A stretch of DNA of 64,000 nt from an uncultured Verrucomicrobiota bacterium (GCA_937860055.1 CALMBO010000011.1:62001-126000); one strand, 5' to 3'. Shown: positions 32,421-42,190, counted from the stretch's first letter. Made by a program: numbers and translations. The notes: a model not told the origin generated them from the sequence alone.

Positions 32421-33041
32421 TCAACGCCGCCGCAGGATCAGCGGCCGCGGCACGATGTCCACGCCGTCGGGCGCCGGCGGGAAAACGGGCGTCAGCTTCA
32501 GCTGGTTCCCGCCGACGAACTCGAACTGCATCTGGGAACTCGAAAAGGGAATCGACAGCCCCAGCATGCTGATGTCGCCGCTCTCCCTCATCACTTCGAC
32601 ATCGTTGACCATCAGGTTGTCGATCGCCACGTTGCTGGCATCGGGGTGGATCCCGAAATCCAGGAGGGTGCCATCCGCGCTGAGCGAATAGGCGGATTGG
32701 AACGAAATGCTCAACCCGAACGAGATGCGGTCGGACGGTCGCGTGCCGGCATGCCCCCGCTCCAGATGCACCACCGGCCCATACCCGTTGATCTGCATCG
32801 TCGGCGTGGCGCCCCCCGTGAACGTGTAGACCAGATAGCCCTCAAACCGCGAACATTGCGCCGAAGCCGGCAGCAGGATGGCGGAGAGATAGTCCGCCAC
32901 GTTGGCTTCGTCCGTCACCCATTGCCCCACGATCCGCCCTTCGGGCTGGACCATGGTTTCGCCGGCCTCCGCCGGAGGCTGGAAACCCAGGACAAACAGG
33001 AGAACCACGAAGATGACCACAGGGGAAAAACGCGTTTTCAT
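32421..33041 (-). CDS. Exported protein, unknown function
   Basis: 206 residues with a signal peptide (MKTRFSPVVIFVVLLFVLGF..., cleaved near AEA). The mature part is polar and probably beta-rich, ending in a basic tail (LILRRR). No family is recognised. A promoter (33048-33077, minus) lies with its -10 only 12 bases before the ATG. It is divergent from the large amylase-like gene, and the 280-base gap between them holds no other gene. Confidence 0.55.
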   Translation of the reverse strand: MKTRFSPVVIFVVLLFVLGFQPPAEAGETMVQPEGRIVGQWVTDEANVADYLSAILLPASAQCSRFEGYLVYTFTGGATPTMQINGYGPVVHLERGHAGTRPSDRISFGLSISFQSAYSLSADGTLLDFGIHPDASNVAIDNLMVNDVEVMRESGDISMLGLSIPFSSSQMQFEFVGGNQLKLTPVFPPAPDGVDIVPRPLILRRR

Positions 33042-33047
33042 GTCTGC

Positions 33048-33077
33048 AATCTATCGGCTTCGAAGCGCCCCCGTCAA
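33048..33077 (-). promoter_or_regulatory. Promoter with leaderless spacing
   Basis: On the minus strand TTGACG (33077-33072) and TAGATT (33053-33048) with an 18-base spacer; the ATG at 33041 is 12 bases after the start of the -10. Confidence 0.55.
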
Positions 33078-33321
33078 TTCCCGCCAGACGGATGGTCCGC
33101 CCACCTCGAAGCCCTTCCAGCAATCGGCCGCCTTGAAACCGTCGCGGGGGAAGGCGCTCCCTGCCGAAAAGCGTATTCCATTGCCACGAGACGGAAAGCG
33201 TCTCCATTCCGTCATTTCCAGCCATCCCGCATCCATGAAAATCAGATAAACCGTTTGACTAATCCGCCTACATGTTAAATATTTGTTAAAACCAATAACC
33301 GCCAACGCGTGGGAGCCCTTT

Positions 33322-36300
33322 GTGATTCGATCGACATTCAGCCGACCGTGGAAATGGGCTCTGGCGTGGGCACTCCTTCTCTCGTGCACCTCCTACGGCC
33401 AATCCACGCGCCCCGGCATGGGCGCCATCCCCTACGGCAGCGGCGTCACGTTCCGCGTCTGGGCGCCCTTCGCCACGAGCGTGTCGGTGCGCGGCACGTT
33501 CAATTCCTGGGGCCAGACCCCGCTCGTTTCCGAAAGCAACGGAAACTGGTCGGTGGACGTCAACGGCGCGGCGGTCGGCCAGGAATACAAGTACTACCTG
33601 AACGGCACGACCTATAAGCGAGATCCCCGCGCGCGAAGCGTCACCAGCTCCGCCGGCAATTCCATCATCTATGATCCGAACGCGTTCGACTGGGGCGCCA
33701 GCTCCAATCCCGCGCCCGCCCGGAACGATCTCGTCCTCTACCAGATGCACGTGGGCACCTTCGAGGGCGGCTCCGTCCCCCAGACGTTCGACGACGCCAT
33801 CGCCAAGCTCGACCATGTCCAAAGCCTCGGCGTCAACGCAATCAAGCTGATGCCGATCAATGAATTTCCCGGCGGCCTCAGCTGGGGCTACAACCCGGCC
33901 GACTTGTTCGCCGTCGAAAACGAATACGGCGGGCCCGACGCCCTCAAGCGGTTCGTGAAGGCCTGCCACGAGCGCGGCATCGAGGTCTTCTTCGACGTGG
34001 TCCACAACCACTATGGCCCGACCGACCTGGCGATCTGGCAGTTCGACGGCTGGAGCCAGAACGGCTTCGGCGGAATCTATTTCTACAACGACGACCGCGC
34101 CTACACCCCCTGGGGCTCCACCCGCCCCGATTTCGGCCGCCCCGAAGTCTACAGCTTCATCCGCGACCAGATCGCGATGTTCGTCCAGGAATACCGCGCG
34201 GGCGGCTTCCGCTGGGACTCGGTCTACAACATCATCAACACCGACCTCGGCGCCAACCAGCAGGGCGAATACCTCCTGCGCGACATCAACTGGGAGCTTT
34301 CCCAGAACAGCCCCAACGTCGTCCGCGGCGCGGAGGACAACGCCTTCGACTACAGCATGAATTTCGAGAACCAGTGGGACGTGGCCTACCGCTGGGACCT
34401 CCACGGCCAGATCGTGGCCGCCACCGACGCCGACCGCAACATGGGCACCGTCGCCGGCCTGCTGGCCAACTGGCCGGGCCTCCACCGCGTCGTCTTCTCC
34501 GAGGCGCACGACTACATCGCCCGCAACAACAACCGCAGCCGCATCCCCAGCGAAGTCGATCCGTCCAACCCCTTCAGCATCTGGGCCCGCAAGCGCGGCC
34601 TCCTCGCCGCCGGCATCGTCATGACCACCCCGGGCATCCCCATGCTCTTCCAGGGCCAGGAAATGAACGAGACCAATGCCTTCCACGACGACATGCCCCT
34701 GCATTGGACCCTCACCAACACCTATGCCGGCATCGTCCGCGCCTACGGCGACCTCGTCCATGCCCGCCGCAACCTCTACGGCGGCATGCAGGGACTCAAG
34801 GGCTCCGGCATCAACGTGCACCACATCGACAACAACAACAAGGTCGTCGCCTACATCCGCTGGGACGCGGGCGGCCAGACGGACGACGCAGTCGTCGTGG
34901 CCAATTTCGCCGCGACGAAATGGACCAACGGCAACTACCTCGTCGAGTTCCCCTCGGAAGGCACCTGGTATCGCCACTTCAACAGCGACGCCCAGGACTA
35001 CCAAAGCGATTTCGACGATATCGGCTCTGCCCAGGTTCTGGCTTCCGGAACGCCCCCCAAGGCGGCCGTCGACATGGGCATGTACAGCCTCCAGATCTAC
35101 TCGAAGACTCCCCCCGTCGGCATGCGGGTGCCTTCCAGCGTGGCGTTCGACCCGCCCGCGCCCGCCGCCTGCGAGAACATCACCATCACCTACGACCCCG
35201 GCACCGACGCGCTGCAGGACGCCTCGCCGGTCTACATCCACATCGGCCGCAACGGCTGGCAGGGGGTCGTCACGCCCGATCCCGCCATGACCGCCTTGAC
35301 CAACGGCCTCTGGCAGTACGTCTTCTCCCCGCCGTCCGACACCTACCAGATCGACATGGTGTTCACCGACGGCGCCAGCGCCTGGGACAACAACGATGGC
35401 CAGGATTGGCACCTGTCGCTGACCAATTGCGGCCCGCCCCCGCCGGAACCCTCCGTGGAATTCACCCCGGCCGCGCCCGCCGCCTGCGACCCCGTCGCCA
35501 TCACCTTCGACCCCACCAACGGCGTGCTCCAGGATGCCGCCCAGGTCTACATCGAGATCGGCCGCAACGGCTGGCAGGACGTCATCGTGCCCCACCCCGC
35601 CATGACCTCCCTCGGCGACGGCCGCTGGCAGTATACCTACGCCACGCCGTGGCACACCGACGAAATCAACCTGACGTTCCACAACGGCTCCAATGTCTGG
35701 GAGAACAACGACGGGCTGAACTGGTCGCTCGTCCTGACCAACTGCAACGCCGGGCCGCCCGCCGCCCTCGCCTTCGCCACGCCCCCGCAGACCCTCGCGG
35801 CGGGCGCCACCTCCGACGTGATCACCGTCGTCCTCCGGGATTCGGATGGCAACGAAGCCGTCGCCGCAAGCGAACTGGTCGCCGCCCTCCACACCACCTC
35901 CGCCGGCGCCTTCCTGAACGCCACCAGCGACGTCGCCATCTCCCAGATCGCCATCCCCGCCGGACAATCGCAGGCCGGTTTCCGCTACACCTCGGCGGCC
36001 GTGGGCGAGCACGGGCTCGCGGTCTCGAACGCCGCCTTGTCCAGCGCCACCCAGCTCCTGACCGTCACGGCCGAAACCACGCTGACCTTCGACCAGTCCG
36101 GCACCTTCACCGTCCCCGCCGGCGTGACAAACCTGCTCGTGCAGGCCTGGGGCGGCGGCGGCGGCCCCCGCAACGACGGCACCAGCCCGCGCAGCGGCGG
36201 CGGCGGCGGCGCCTACGCCCTCGCCAACATTCCCGTCGTCTCGGGTTCCAACTACGCCGTCGTTGTCGGCGCCGGCGGCGCCGCCGTCCATCTGGGCAAG

Positions 36301-39033
36301 GTCGGCAACCCCGGAAGCAACTCCTTCTTCGGCGACGGCACCCTTCTCCTCGCCCGCGGCGGCAGCGGCGGCGCCAGAACCGGCGGCGCCGGCGGCGCGG
36401 CCTCCAACTCCATCGGCGCGGCCAAGTATTCCGGCGGCAACGGCGGAAGCAACGGATCGTTCACCGGCGGCGCTGGCGGTGGATCCGCCTTCACCAACGC
36501 CAACGGAACCGCGGGCGAAAACGGCCCGAGCATCTCGACTCAAAGCGCCCTGGGCGGCGCCGGAACGGGCACCGGCGGCAACGGCGGCGCCAACGTCTAT
36601 CCCGGCAGCCCCGGTCAGGTCCCGGGCGGCGGCGGCGGCGCCCGCGGCAACAACGGAGGCAACGGCGGCAACGGCGCCTCCGGCCGCGTCATCATCACCT
36701 ACCAGATTGCAACGGCCCCGCCGTCCGCCCCCGGAATCGTCACGCAGCCGGCCAGCCAGTCCGTGATGCAGGGGGACTCGGTTTCGCTGTCCGTGGTCGC
36801 GACGGGCAGCACCCCCTTCGCCTACGCGTGGTTCAAGGACGGCGCGCCCCATGCCGGCGGCGCCGCCAGCCTGTCGTTCAATCCCGTCCAGCTCTCCGAT
36901 GCCGGCGCGTACCATGTCGTCGTCTCGAATCTGCAGGGAGCGGCCACCAGCGCCGTCGCCACGCTGGCCGTCGCGGAAGCCAGCCGGGTCCTGCGCCTCT
37001 CGGGCGATGGAGATTTCGGCACCGTGGTGGCCGGCGAAACCGCGCAGCGAACCTTGACGATCTGGAACGACGGCGCCGACGCGCTCCATGTCTCCGGCAT
37101 CGCCTATCCTTCGGGATTCTCCGGCGCCTGGACCGGTGAGGTCGCGGCCGGCGGCTCCCGGAACGTCTCCATCGCCTTCTCGCCGGCCGCCGCCGGAACC
37201 TACTCGGGCGGCGCCGCCGTCAACTCCGACGCCACCGCCGGAACCAATACGTGGAGCGTGCGCGGAACGGCCATCGCGGCGGGATCCTTCTATGTGCTGA
37301 TCACCAACCCGGCGCCGGACACGGCGACGGTCGACTTCGCAACCTCGGCCTATGCCGTCCAGGGCCGCGTCGGAACGGGCGTTGTCGGCCAGGTCAGCTG
37401 GACCAACTCGCTCACCGGTGGCAGCGGAACCAGCGCCCTCGCCGGCACGAACTTCAGCCTCGCCCCGATCCCGCTGGGCGTCGGAACGAACGTCATCGCC
37501 GTGGTCGGCACCAATGCGCCGGCCGCCGGCGGCACGCTGGCGCAGGACGACGCCGGCCAAGGCGCCTACGCCGACGGCTGGACCACGGGCGACGACGGCG
37601 GAACCGGCTTCGGCCCGTGGACGCTGGGCGTAACCGGCAGTGCTGGCCACTGGCGCGCCACCCAGGCCGCCAACGCCAACCTCGCCATCGCCTCCAATGC
37701 ATGGGGCATGTGGGCCAACAGCGGCGGCCTGGCCACCGCCGGCCGCGCGTTCGACGCCGCCCTCCAGCCCGGCCACACCTTCCGCATCAAGTTCGAAAAC
37801 GGCTGGATCGACGCCGGAAGCTCCGTCGGTTTCGCCCTGCAGAACAGCTCGAACGAGTACCTGCTGGAATTCATGTTCGTCGGCGGCGCCAGCACCTACC
37901 AGATCAACGACGCCACCGCCGGCCGCGACAGCGGCATCGGCTGGACCGACGCCGGCCTCGATATCGCCATCGACCTCGCCAGCGCCACGAACTACACCCT
38001 GCGCGTCGGCGCCGCCACGATCACGGGTACGCTCGCCACGCGCGCCAACATGCAGGTGGGCCGCCTGCACGCCTGGAACAACAACGCCGGCGCCGGCGAC
38101 AGCTACAACGCCTATTTCGCCGACCTGGCCGTCACCAATCCCCCCGGCGCGGGTGGCGCTACCGGCGACGTCGTTTCGATCGTTCGCCGGCCGGATCCCG
38201 TCTCGTCCTTCACGCTCACGATCCTGTCGGACCTGGGAACGCCTTCGCCCGCCGCGGGCATCCACACGAATCCCGCCGGAACCGTGGTGACCAATTCCGT
38301 CGCCGCCCCCGAACCCGTCAACGGCACCCGGCTGGTCTGCGCCGGCTGGACGATGACGGGCCACGCCCCCGCCAGCGGAACCTCGAATCTCTTCGCCATC
38401 GCCATCACCAACCACGCCACCTTGCAGTGGCAATGGACCACCAATTATTGGCTCGAAACCTCCTCCGGCGGCAACGGCTCCGTCGCCCTCTCCAGTTCCT
38501 GGCAGGCGGCCGGCGCAACCGTCTCCGTCGCGGCCGCGCCGAATGCCTATTACCATCTCTCGGACTGGACGGGCGACGCCTCCGGCTCCGCCAACCCCCT
38601 CGATCTCGCCATGGCTGCCCCCCGCTCCGTGCAGGCGAACTTCGCCGAAAACCTCGCCACCAACCAGACCCCCGAATGGTGGCTGGCCGAAAACGGCTGG
38701 AGCAATGATTTCGATGCCGCCGCCCTGGCGGATTCCGATTTCGACGGACGCTTCAACTGGCAGGAATACGTCGCCGACACCGATCCGACCAACCCCGCCA
38801 GCTTCTTCCCCGATCTCGCGGCGCAGGGTTCCGCCACGAACCTGCGGTTCAACATCGGCCTGACCTCCACGCAACGGCACTACTACGTGGATCGCAGCAC
38901 CAACCTGCACGGGATCGCCCAGTGGTCCAACGTGACCAACGCCCCGGGCACCGGCGGCATCTGGACCCCCCAATTCTCCGCCCCCTCCCCCGGCGTCTAC
39001 TTCTTCCGCTCCCGCGTCGCACTCCCGCCCTAG
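33322..39033 (+). CDS. Giant exported GH13 amylase-like protein with carbohydrate-binding and Ig-like modules
   Basis: 1903 residues. GTG at 33322 is chosen because GGGAG lies 6 bases before it and it yields a signal peptide ending near SYGQ. Modules in order: CBM48-like (about 38-115); GH13 catalytic barrel with all signature blocks DVVHNHYG, GGFRWDSVYN (nucleophile), RGAEDN (acid) and SEAHDY; two tandem CBM25/26-like domains (35141-35432 and 35455-35750, each with the IGRNGWQ signature); an Ig-like domain; a Gly-rich region (36150-36690); another Ig domain; an HYDIN/choice-of-anchor-D-like domain; a concanavalin-like part; a bacterial repeat; and DSDFDGRFNWQEY near the C-terminus. It probably degrades starch or glycogen outside the cell. 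The -35 TTGACT at 33255-33260 with an AT-rich -10 precedes it. Confidence 0.8.
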   Translation: MIRSTFSRPWKWALAWALLLSCTSYGQSTRPGMGAIPYGSGVTFRVWAPFATSVSVRGTFNSWGQTPLVSESNGNWSVDVNGAAVGQEYKYYLNGTTYKRDPRARSVTSSAGNSIIYDPNAFDWGASSNPAPARNDLVLYQMHVGTFEGGSVPQTFDDAIAKLDHVQSLGVNAIKLMPINEFPGGLSWGYNPADLFAVENEYGGPDALKRFVKACHERGIEVFFDVVHNHYGPTDLAIWQFDGWSQNGFGGIYFYNDDRAYTPWGSTRPDFGRPEVYSFIRDQIAMFVQEYRAGGFRWDSVYNIINTDLGANQQGEYLLRDINWELSQNSPNVVRGAEDNAFDYSMNFENQWDVAYRWDLHGQIVAATDADRNMGTVAGLLANWPGLHRVVFSEAHDYIARNNNRSRIPSEVDPSNPFSIWARKRGLLAAGIVMTTPGIPMLFQGQEMNETNAFHDDMPLHWTLTNTYAGIVRAYGDLVHARRNLYGGMQGLKGSGINVHHIDNNNKVVAYIRWDAGGQTDDAVVVANFAATKWTNGNYLVEFPSEGTWYRHFNSDAQDYQSDFDDIGSAQVLASGTPPKAAVDMGMYSLQIYSKTPPVGMRVPSSVAFDPPAPAACENITITYDPGTDALQDASPVYIHIGRNGWQGVVTPDPAMTALTNGLWQYVFSPPSDTYQIDMVFTDGASAWDNNDGQDWHLSLTNCGPPPPEPSVEFTPAAPAACDPVAITFDPTNGVLQDAAQVYIEIGRNGWQDVIVPHPAMTSLGDGRWQYTYATPWHTDEINLTFHNGSNVWENNDGLNWSLVLTNCNAGPPAALAFATPPQTLAAGATSDVITVVLRDSDGNEAVAASELVAALHTTSAGAFLNATSDVAISQIAIPAGQSQAGFRYTSAAVGEHGLAVSNAALSSATQLLTVTAETTLTFDQSGTFTVPAGVTNLLVQAWGGGGGPRNDGTSPRSGGGGGAYALANIPVVSGSNYAVVVGAGGAAVHLGKVGNPGSNSFFGDGTLLLARGGSGGARTGGAGGAASNSIGAAKYSGGNGGSNGSFTGGAGGGSAFTNANGTAGENGPSISTQSALGGAGTGTGGNGGANVYPGSPGQVPGGGGGARGNNGGNGGNGASGRVIITYQIATAPPSAPGIVTQPASQSVMQGDSVSLSVVATGSTPFAYAWFKDGAPHAGGAASLSFNPVQLSDAGAYHVVVSNLQGAATSAVATLAVAEASRVLRLSGDGDFGTVVAGETAQRTLTIWNDGADALHVSGIAYPSGFSGAWTGEVAAGGSRNVSIAFSPAAAGTYSGGAAVNSDATAGTNTWSVRGTAIAAGSFYVLITNPAPDTATVDFATSAYAVQGRVGTGVVGQVSWTNSLTGGSGTSALAGTNFSLAPIPLGVGTNVIAVVGTNAPAAGGTLAQDDAGQGAYADGWTTGDDGGTGFGPWTLGVTGSAGHWRATQAANANLAIASNAWGMWANSGGLATAGRAFDAALQPGHTFRIKFENGWIDAGSSVGFALQNSSNEYLLEFMFVGGASTYQINDATAGRDSGIGWTDAGLDIAIDLASATNYTLRVGAATITGTLATRANMQVGRLHAWNNNAGAGDSYNAYFADLAVTNPPGAGGATGDVVSIVRRPDPVSSFTLTILSDLGTPSPAAGIHTNPAGTVVTNSVAAPEPVNGTRLVCAGWTMTGHAPASGTSNLFAIAITNHATLQWQWTTNYWLETSSGGNGSVALSSSWQAAGATVSVAAAPNAYYHLSDWTGDASGSANPLDLAMAAPRSVQANFAENLATNQTPEWWLAENGWSNDFDAAALADSDFDGRFNWQEYVADTDPTNPASFFPDLAAQGSATNLRFNIGLTSTQRHYYVDRSTNLHGIAQWSNVTNAPGTGGIWTPQFSAPSPGVYFFRSRVALPP

Positions 39034-39091
39034 GGCATTTCCGGATTTATTTTGGCCGCGCCCCCTCGCCTAACGGCATTTTAACGGATAG

Positions 39092-39107
39092 AGCCTGTTT
39101 TCAGGCT
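39092..39107 (+). terminator. Possible terminator after the amylase-like gene
   Basis: The 6-bp stem AGCCTG/CAGGCT with a TTTT loop is followed by only TTCCC, so it is a weak candidate. Confidence 0.35.
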
Positions 39108-39170
39108 TTCCCTTGCCGGATTCCACGCGCTATCCTGATTTTCTCAGTGGTATCAACCAAAGGACTTTCC

Positions 39171-39728
39171 ATGAATGCCTGCAGACTCTCCATCCTCCTC
39201 GCACTCCTGTTTGCCGGAACCGCTTGCGCCGAATGGGTCAAGCTCGAGGGCGTCTCCTATCGGGGCAATCCTTCCAACGATGGCGACAGCTTCCATGTCT
39301 TCCACCAGGGCAAGTCCTATTTCTTCCGCCTCTATTTCGTGGATACCCCCGAAACCCAGGCCCGCCTCAAGGAACGCATCGATGAACAGGCCCAGGTCTT
39401 CGGCATCTCCCCGAAAAACGTCCAGAAGCTGGGCAAGGAAGCCGAGGAGTTCACCAAGGACCGCCTCAAGAAGCCCTTCACCGTCTGGACCGAATGGATG
39501 GATGCCCAGGGCGACAGCGCCATGCCCCGCTTCTTCGCCTTTGTGCGGGATTCCGAAGGCCGCGACATGGCCCACGAACTCGTCGGCAACGGCCTTGCCC
39601 GTGTCTACGGCGCCCAGGCCGACCATCCCGAAGGCCCCAATCGCAACGGCCAGTGGAGCCTCCTCGAACAGCGCGTCCAGCAGGCCAAGGCCCAGCAGCT
39701 CGGTTGCTGGAGCGGCAAGTTCAAGTAA
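39171..39728 (+). CDS. Thermonuclease-like (SNase) exported protein
   Basis: 185 residues with a signal peptide ending near TACA. The OB-fold of staphylococcal nuclease is suggested by VSYRGNPSNDGDSFHVF, FFRLYFVDTPET (the conserved RLYFVDTPE block), KEAEEFTKDRL and GLARVYG. The catalytic residues of thermonuclease (Asp, Glu, two Arg) can be placed only partly, so activity is not certain. It may degrade extracellular nucleic acid, but a non-catalytic role is possible. AAAGGA precedes the ATG. Confidence 0.75.
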   Translation: MNACRLSILLALLFAGTACAEWVKLEGVSYRGNPSNDGDSFHVFHQGKSYFFRLYFVDTPETQARLKERIDEQAQVFGISPKNVQKLGKEAEEFTKDRLKKPFTVWTEWMDAQGDSAMPRFFAFVRDSEGRDMAHELVGNGLARVYGAQADHPEGPNRNGQWSLLEQRVQQAKAQQLGCWSGKFK

Positions 39729-39739
39729 GTCCGCAAACG

Positions 39740-39769
39740 GCTCTGCGGCGCGGCCGCGCCGCAGAGCCC
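39740..39769. terminator. Hairpin between convergent genes
   Basis: A 30-base perfect palindrome with the arm GGCTCTGCGGCGCGG separates the thermonuclease gene from the TorF-like gene. Neither strand has a convincing U-tract, so it is a hairpin of possible terminator function. Coordinates are good to about one base. Confidence 0.5.
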
Positions 39770-39784
39770 TCCCGAATCCGCCCG

Positions 39785-40549
39785 TCAGAACGCGCAGCTG
39801 ACCATCAGGCTCCCCACCACCGCGTCGTCTTCGCCATAGACGGCTTCCGCGGCATCGCGGATGTCGGAGTCCGGCAGGCAGACGTAACTGATCGCCGGCT
39901 TCACGGACAGATTCTCCAGTACCGAGATCGGCAGCGCCGCGCCCAGCACCAGATCGTTCAGCGCGGCATCGTCCACGCCAAAGTAGCCCGCGTTGTAGTC
40001 CGCATCGCCCGCGCCCAGCGAGGCCGAAACGGCCAGCGAAATCTTTTCGGTCAGCTCGAAGGCTTGGCCCGCGCCCAGCGTGCCGTAGGTGCCGTCGATC
40101 TCGTCCACGTCGCGGTACACCGTCAGCGTCGGCGCCAGCGCCACGTCCGGCAGCCCGGCCGAAACATACACCTCTACCGTCCCCGGATACGCCACGTCCT
40201 CGCCGTCCTCCACCGCCATCGTCTGGTTCGGGAACGTGTACTGCACCACGCCCGCGCCCAGCGCCACCGGACCGACGGTCTGCGAATAGGAGGCCGTCAA
40301 GTCCACTTCGCTGAATTCGCCTCCGTACGCGCCATCGACGTTGCAGTTGGCCCACGTGTTGATCGCGAACCCGGCCGCCGACGCCGTCAGGCTCGGCTGC
40401 ACCGCCATCTCGTCGTTCAACGTCTGCCCGCGCCAGACGTACGACGACAATACCGGCACATCCAGCGCCACGCCCACGTCGCTCTCCGCGACCGCCACGC
40501 CCGCCAGCAGCAGCAGGCTGGCCATTCCGAATCCCATGATGTTCTTCAT
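39785..40549 (-). CDS. TorF/Gcw_chp-like nitrogen-regulated porin
   Basis: 254 residues with a signal peptide (MKNIMGFGMASLLLLAGVAVA). The mature N-terminus VLSSYVWRGQTLND, followed by alternating beta-strands, matches the Gcw_chp/TorF family of outer-membrane proteins. Family members are often found beside amtB and glnK; a channel for nitrogen compounds is a reasonable guess. A near-perfect sigma-54 promoter (40626-40642) lies about 77-93 bases upstream and an AAGGAGA ribosome site precedes the ATG. It probably belongs to the regulon of the NifA-like activator encoded 9 kb away. Confidence 0.8.
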   Translation of the reverse strand: MKNIMGFGMASLLLLAGVAVAESDVGVALDVPVLSSYVWRGQTLNDEMAVQPSLTASAAGFAINTWANCNVDGAYGGEFSEVDLTASYSQTVGPVALGAGVVQYTFPNQTMAVEDGEDVAYPGTVEVYVSAGLPDVALAPTLTVYRDVDEIDGTYGTLGAGQAFELTEKISLAVSASLGAGDADYNAGYFGVDDAALNDLVLGAALPISVLENLSVKPAISYVCLPDSDIRDAAEAVYGEDDAVVGSLMVSCAF

Positions 40550-40625
40550 CTGTTGTCTCCTTTTGTTTCCTCGATTTCCGCCGCGCGTCTTCGCGCGGCA
40601 GTTCTTTCGGTTGGAAGGAAGACAA

Positions 40626-40642
40626 AGCAACACCCATGCCAA
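40626..40642 (-). promoter_or_regulatory. Sigma-54 promoter of the TorF-like gene
   Basis: On the minus strand TTGGCATGGGTGTTGCT fits the -24/-12 consensus TGGCAYR-N4-TTGCW at every position. Related promoters precede amtB and glnN. Confidence 0.8.
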
Positions 40643-40740
40643 GAATCGGGAGCGGCCCCGGCCGGCCGGCGCATTCCACAGGGGCGGAGGGAAATAGAAA
40701 TCGCGCGGCGTCCCGGGACTCCGATCTGGAATGCCCAGTT

Positions 40741-40754
40741 CAATACATTTTCGT
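40741..40754 (-). promoter_or_regulatory. Shared upstream motif, TorF-like gene
   Basis: On the minus strand ACGAAAATGTATTG, about 100 bases upstream of the -24 box. It matches motifs at 48908-48921 and 53460-53473. Confidence 0.45.
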
Positions 40755-40809
40755 AAAAATGCGCGGCGCTCGATTCAAAAATGAAGCGTCGGCGAAAGGA
40801 TCCGGAACT

Positions 40810-42186
40810 TCAGGCCCGCAACGGCACCCGCAGGGCCGCCGCAATCTGCCGCGCGGCCTCGTGGCCGCGGGCCGCCGCCCAAACCACCAGCGAAGGCCCC
40901 GTCACCATGTCGCCGGCCGACCAGACGTTGGACAAGCCCTCGGCGGTGGGCGTTCCCTTGGCCGGCCCCGTAAAGCCCATCGCCAGCAGCACCAGGTCCG
41001 CCTTCTGGAAGAATTCCGTGCCGGGCCTGGCCACGGGCGTCCGCCCCTGCCATTCGACCTGCACGCACCGGATGCCGTAGACCCGCCCCGCTTCGTCGCC
41101 CTCGAACGACAGCGTGTTCGTGGAGAAAATCCGCTCGCAACCTTCGTGGTGGCTGCTCGACGCGCGCAGGATGCGCGGCCATTCCGGCCACGGATTGTCC
41201 GCGGCGCGCGAAGCCGGCGGCTTCGGCAGGATCTCGATCTGCGTCACGCTCCGCGCGCCATGACGGATCGAAGTGCCGACGCAGTCGCTGCCCGTGTCGC
41301 CGCCGCCGATCACCACCACGTCGCGCCCCTTCGCCGACCATTCGCCGCCGACATCGGCCAGCTCCCCGCCCAGCACCTGGTTCTGGCGCGTCAGGAAGTC
41401 CAGGGCGAAATGGATGCCGGCCAGTTCGCGCCCCGGCACCTTCAAATCGCGCGGTTCGCGCGCGCCGCAGGCCAGCAGCACCCCGTCGAACTTGCGGCGG
41501 AGATAATCCATCGAAACATCCACGCCCACCTGCACGCCGCATTCGAAGCGGACACCCTCCCGCCGGAACAGGTCGATCCGGCGCTCGACCATCCATTTCT
41601 CGAGCTTGAAGTCCGGAATCCCGTAGCGCAGCAGCCCGCCCGCGTACCGGGCGCTTTCATAGACGGTCACGTCGAAGCCCCGCAGGTTCAGGTCCGAGGC
41701 CGCGGCCAGGCCCGTCGGCCCGCTGCCCACCACCGCGACGGATTTCCCGTTCCGCGGCGCCGGCGGGCGCGGCACCATGCGCCCCGCCGCGAAGGCGCGG
41801 TCGGCGATCTCCCGCTCGATCTGGCGGATGGCCACCGCCTCGCCGTCCTTCGCGTTGCAGCACGATCCCTCGCAGAGCGCCGGGCAGATGCGCCCCGTGA
41901 TCTCCGGATACGGGCAGGTCGTCAGCGACAGCTGCAGCGCATCTTCCCAGCGGCCCTCCAGGGCCGCCGCGTTCATGTCGGGAATGGGGTTTTTCAGCGG
42001 ACAGCCCGCGCCGAAGCAGAACGGTATGCCGCAATCCATGCAGCGCGCCGCCTGCCTCGCCAGTTCCTCCGGCGGCAGGTGGCGCTCGACTTCGCTCCAA
42101 TCCCGGATGCGCTCCGCCACCGGCCGGTAGCCGGGATCGATGCGCCGGAAATCGAGAAACGACCGGTAGCTGGGGATGGGATTCAT
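40810..42186 (-). CDS. gltD: Glutamate synthase small subunit
   Basis: 458 residues. The N-terminal Cys clusters (CMDCGIPFCFG and CPYPEITGRICPALCEGSCC) hold the 4Fe-4S centres. The FAD-binding GSGPTGLAAASDL and NAD(P)-binding GGGDTGSDCVG motifs follow. It delivers electrons from NADPH to the large subunit. It starts 4 bases after gltB, with which it forms the gltBD operon. The order gltB-gltD is on the minus strand, directly downstream of the glnK-amtB operon. Confidence 0.95.
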   Translation of the reverse strand: MNPIPSYRSFLDFRRIDPGYRPVAERIRDWSEVERHLPPEELARQAARCMDCGIPFCFGAGCPLKNPIPDMNAAALEGRWEDALQLSLTTCPYPEITGRICPALCEGSCCNAKDGEAVAIRQIEREIADRAFAAGRMVPRPPAPRNGKSVAVVGSGPTGLAAASDLNLRGFDVTVYESARYAGGLLRYGIPDFKLEKWMVERRIDLFRREGVRFECGVQVGVDVSMDYLRRKFDGVLLACGAREPRDLKVPGRELAGIHFALDFLTRQNQVLGGELADVGGEWSAKGRDVVVIGGGDTGSDCVGTSIRHGARSVTQIEILPKPPASRAADNPWPEWPRILRASSSHHEGCERIFSTNTLSFEGDEAGRVYGIRCVQVEWQGRTPVARPGTEFFQKADLVLLAMGFTGPAKGTPTAEGLSNVWSAGDMVTGPSLVVWAAARGHEAARQIAAALRVPLRA

Positions 42187-42190
42187 GCGC

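Noticed and set aside
32421-33041. PEP-CTERM sorting signal in the exported protein
   Set aside because: The C-terminus is basic (LILRRR) but there is no PEP motif followed by a hydrophobic helix.
33283-33321. TTG at 33283 as start of the amylase-like protein
   Set aside because: The GTG at 33322 follows GGGAG and yields a proper signal peptide; the TTG lies within the AT-rich promoter region.
40550-40642. N-terminal extension of the TorF-like protein sharing AWVLL with an extension of AmtB
   Set aside because: Both extensions are translations of the sigma-54 promoter DNA. The shared residues reflect the promoter consensus, and the true starts (40549 and 48790) have ribosome sites and signal peptides.
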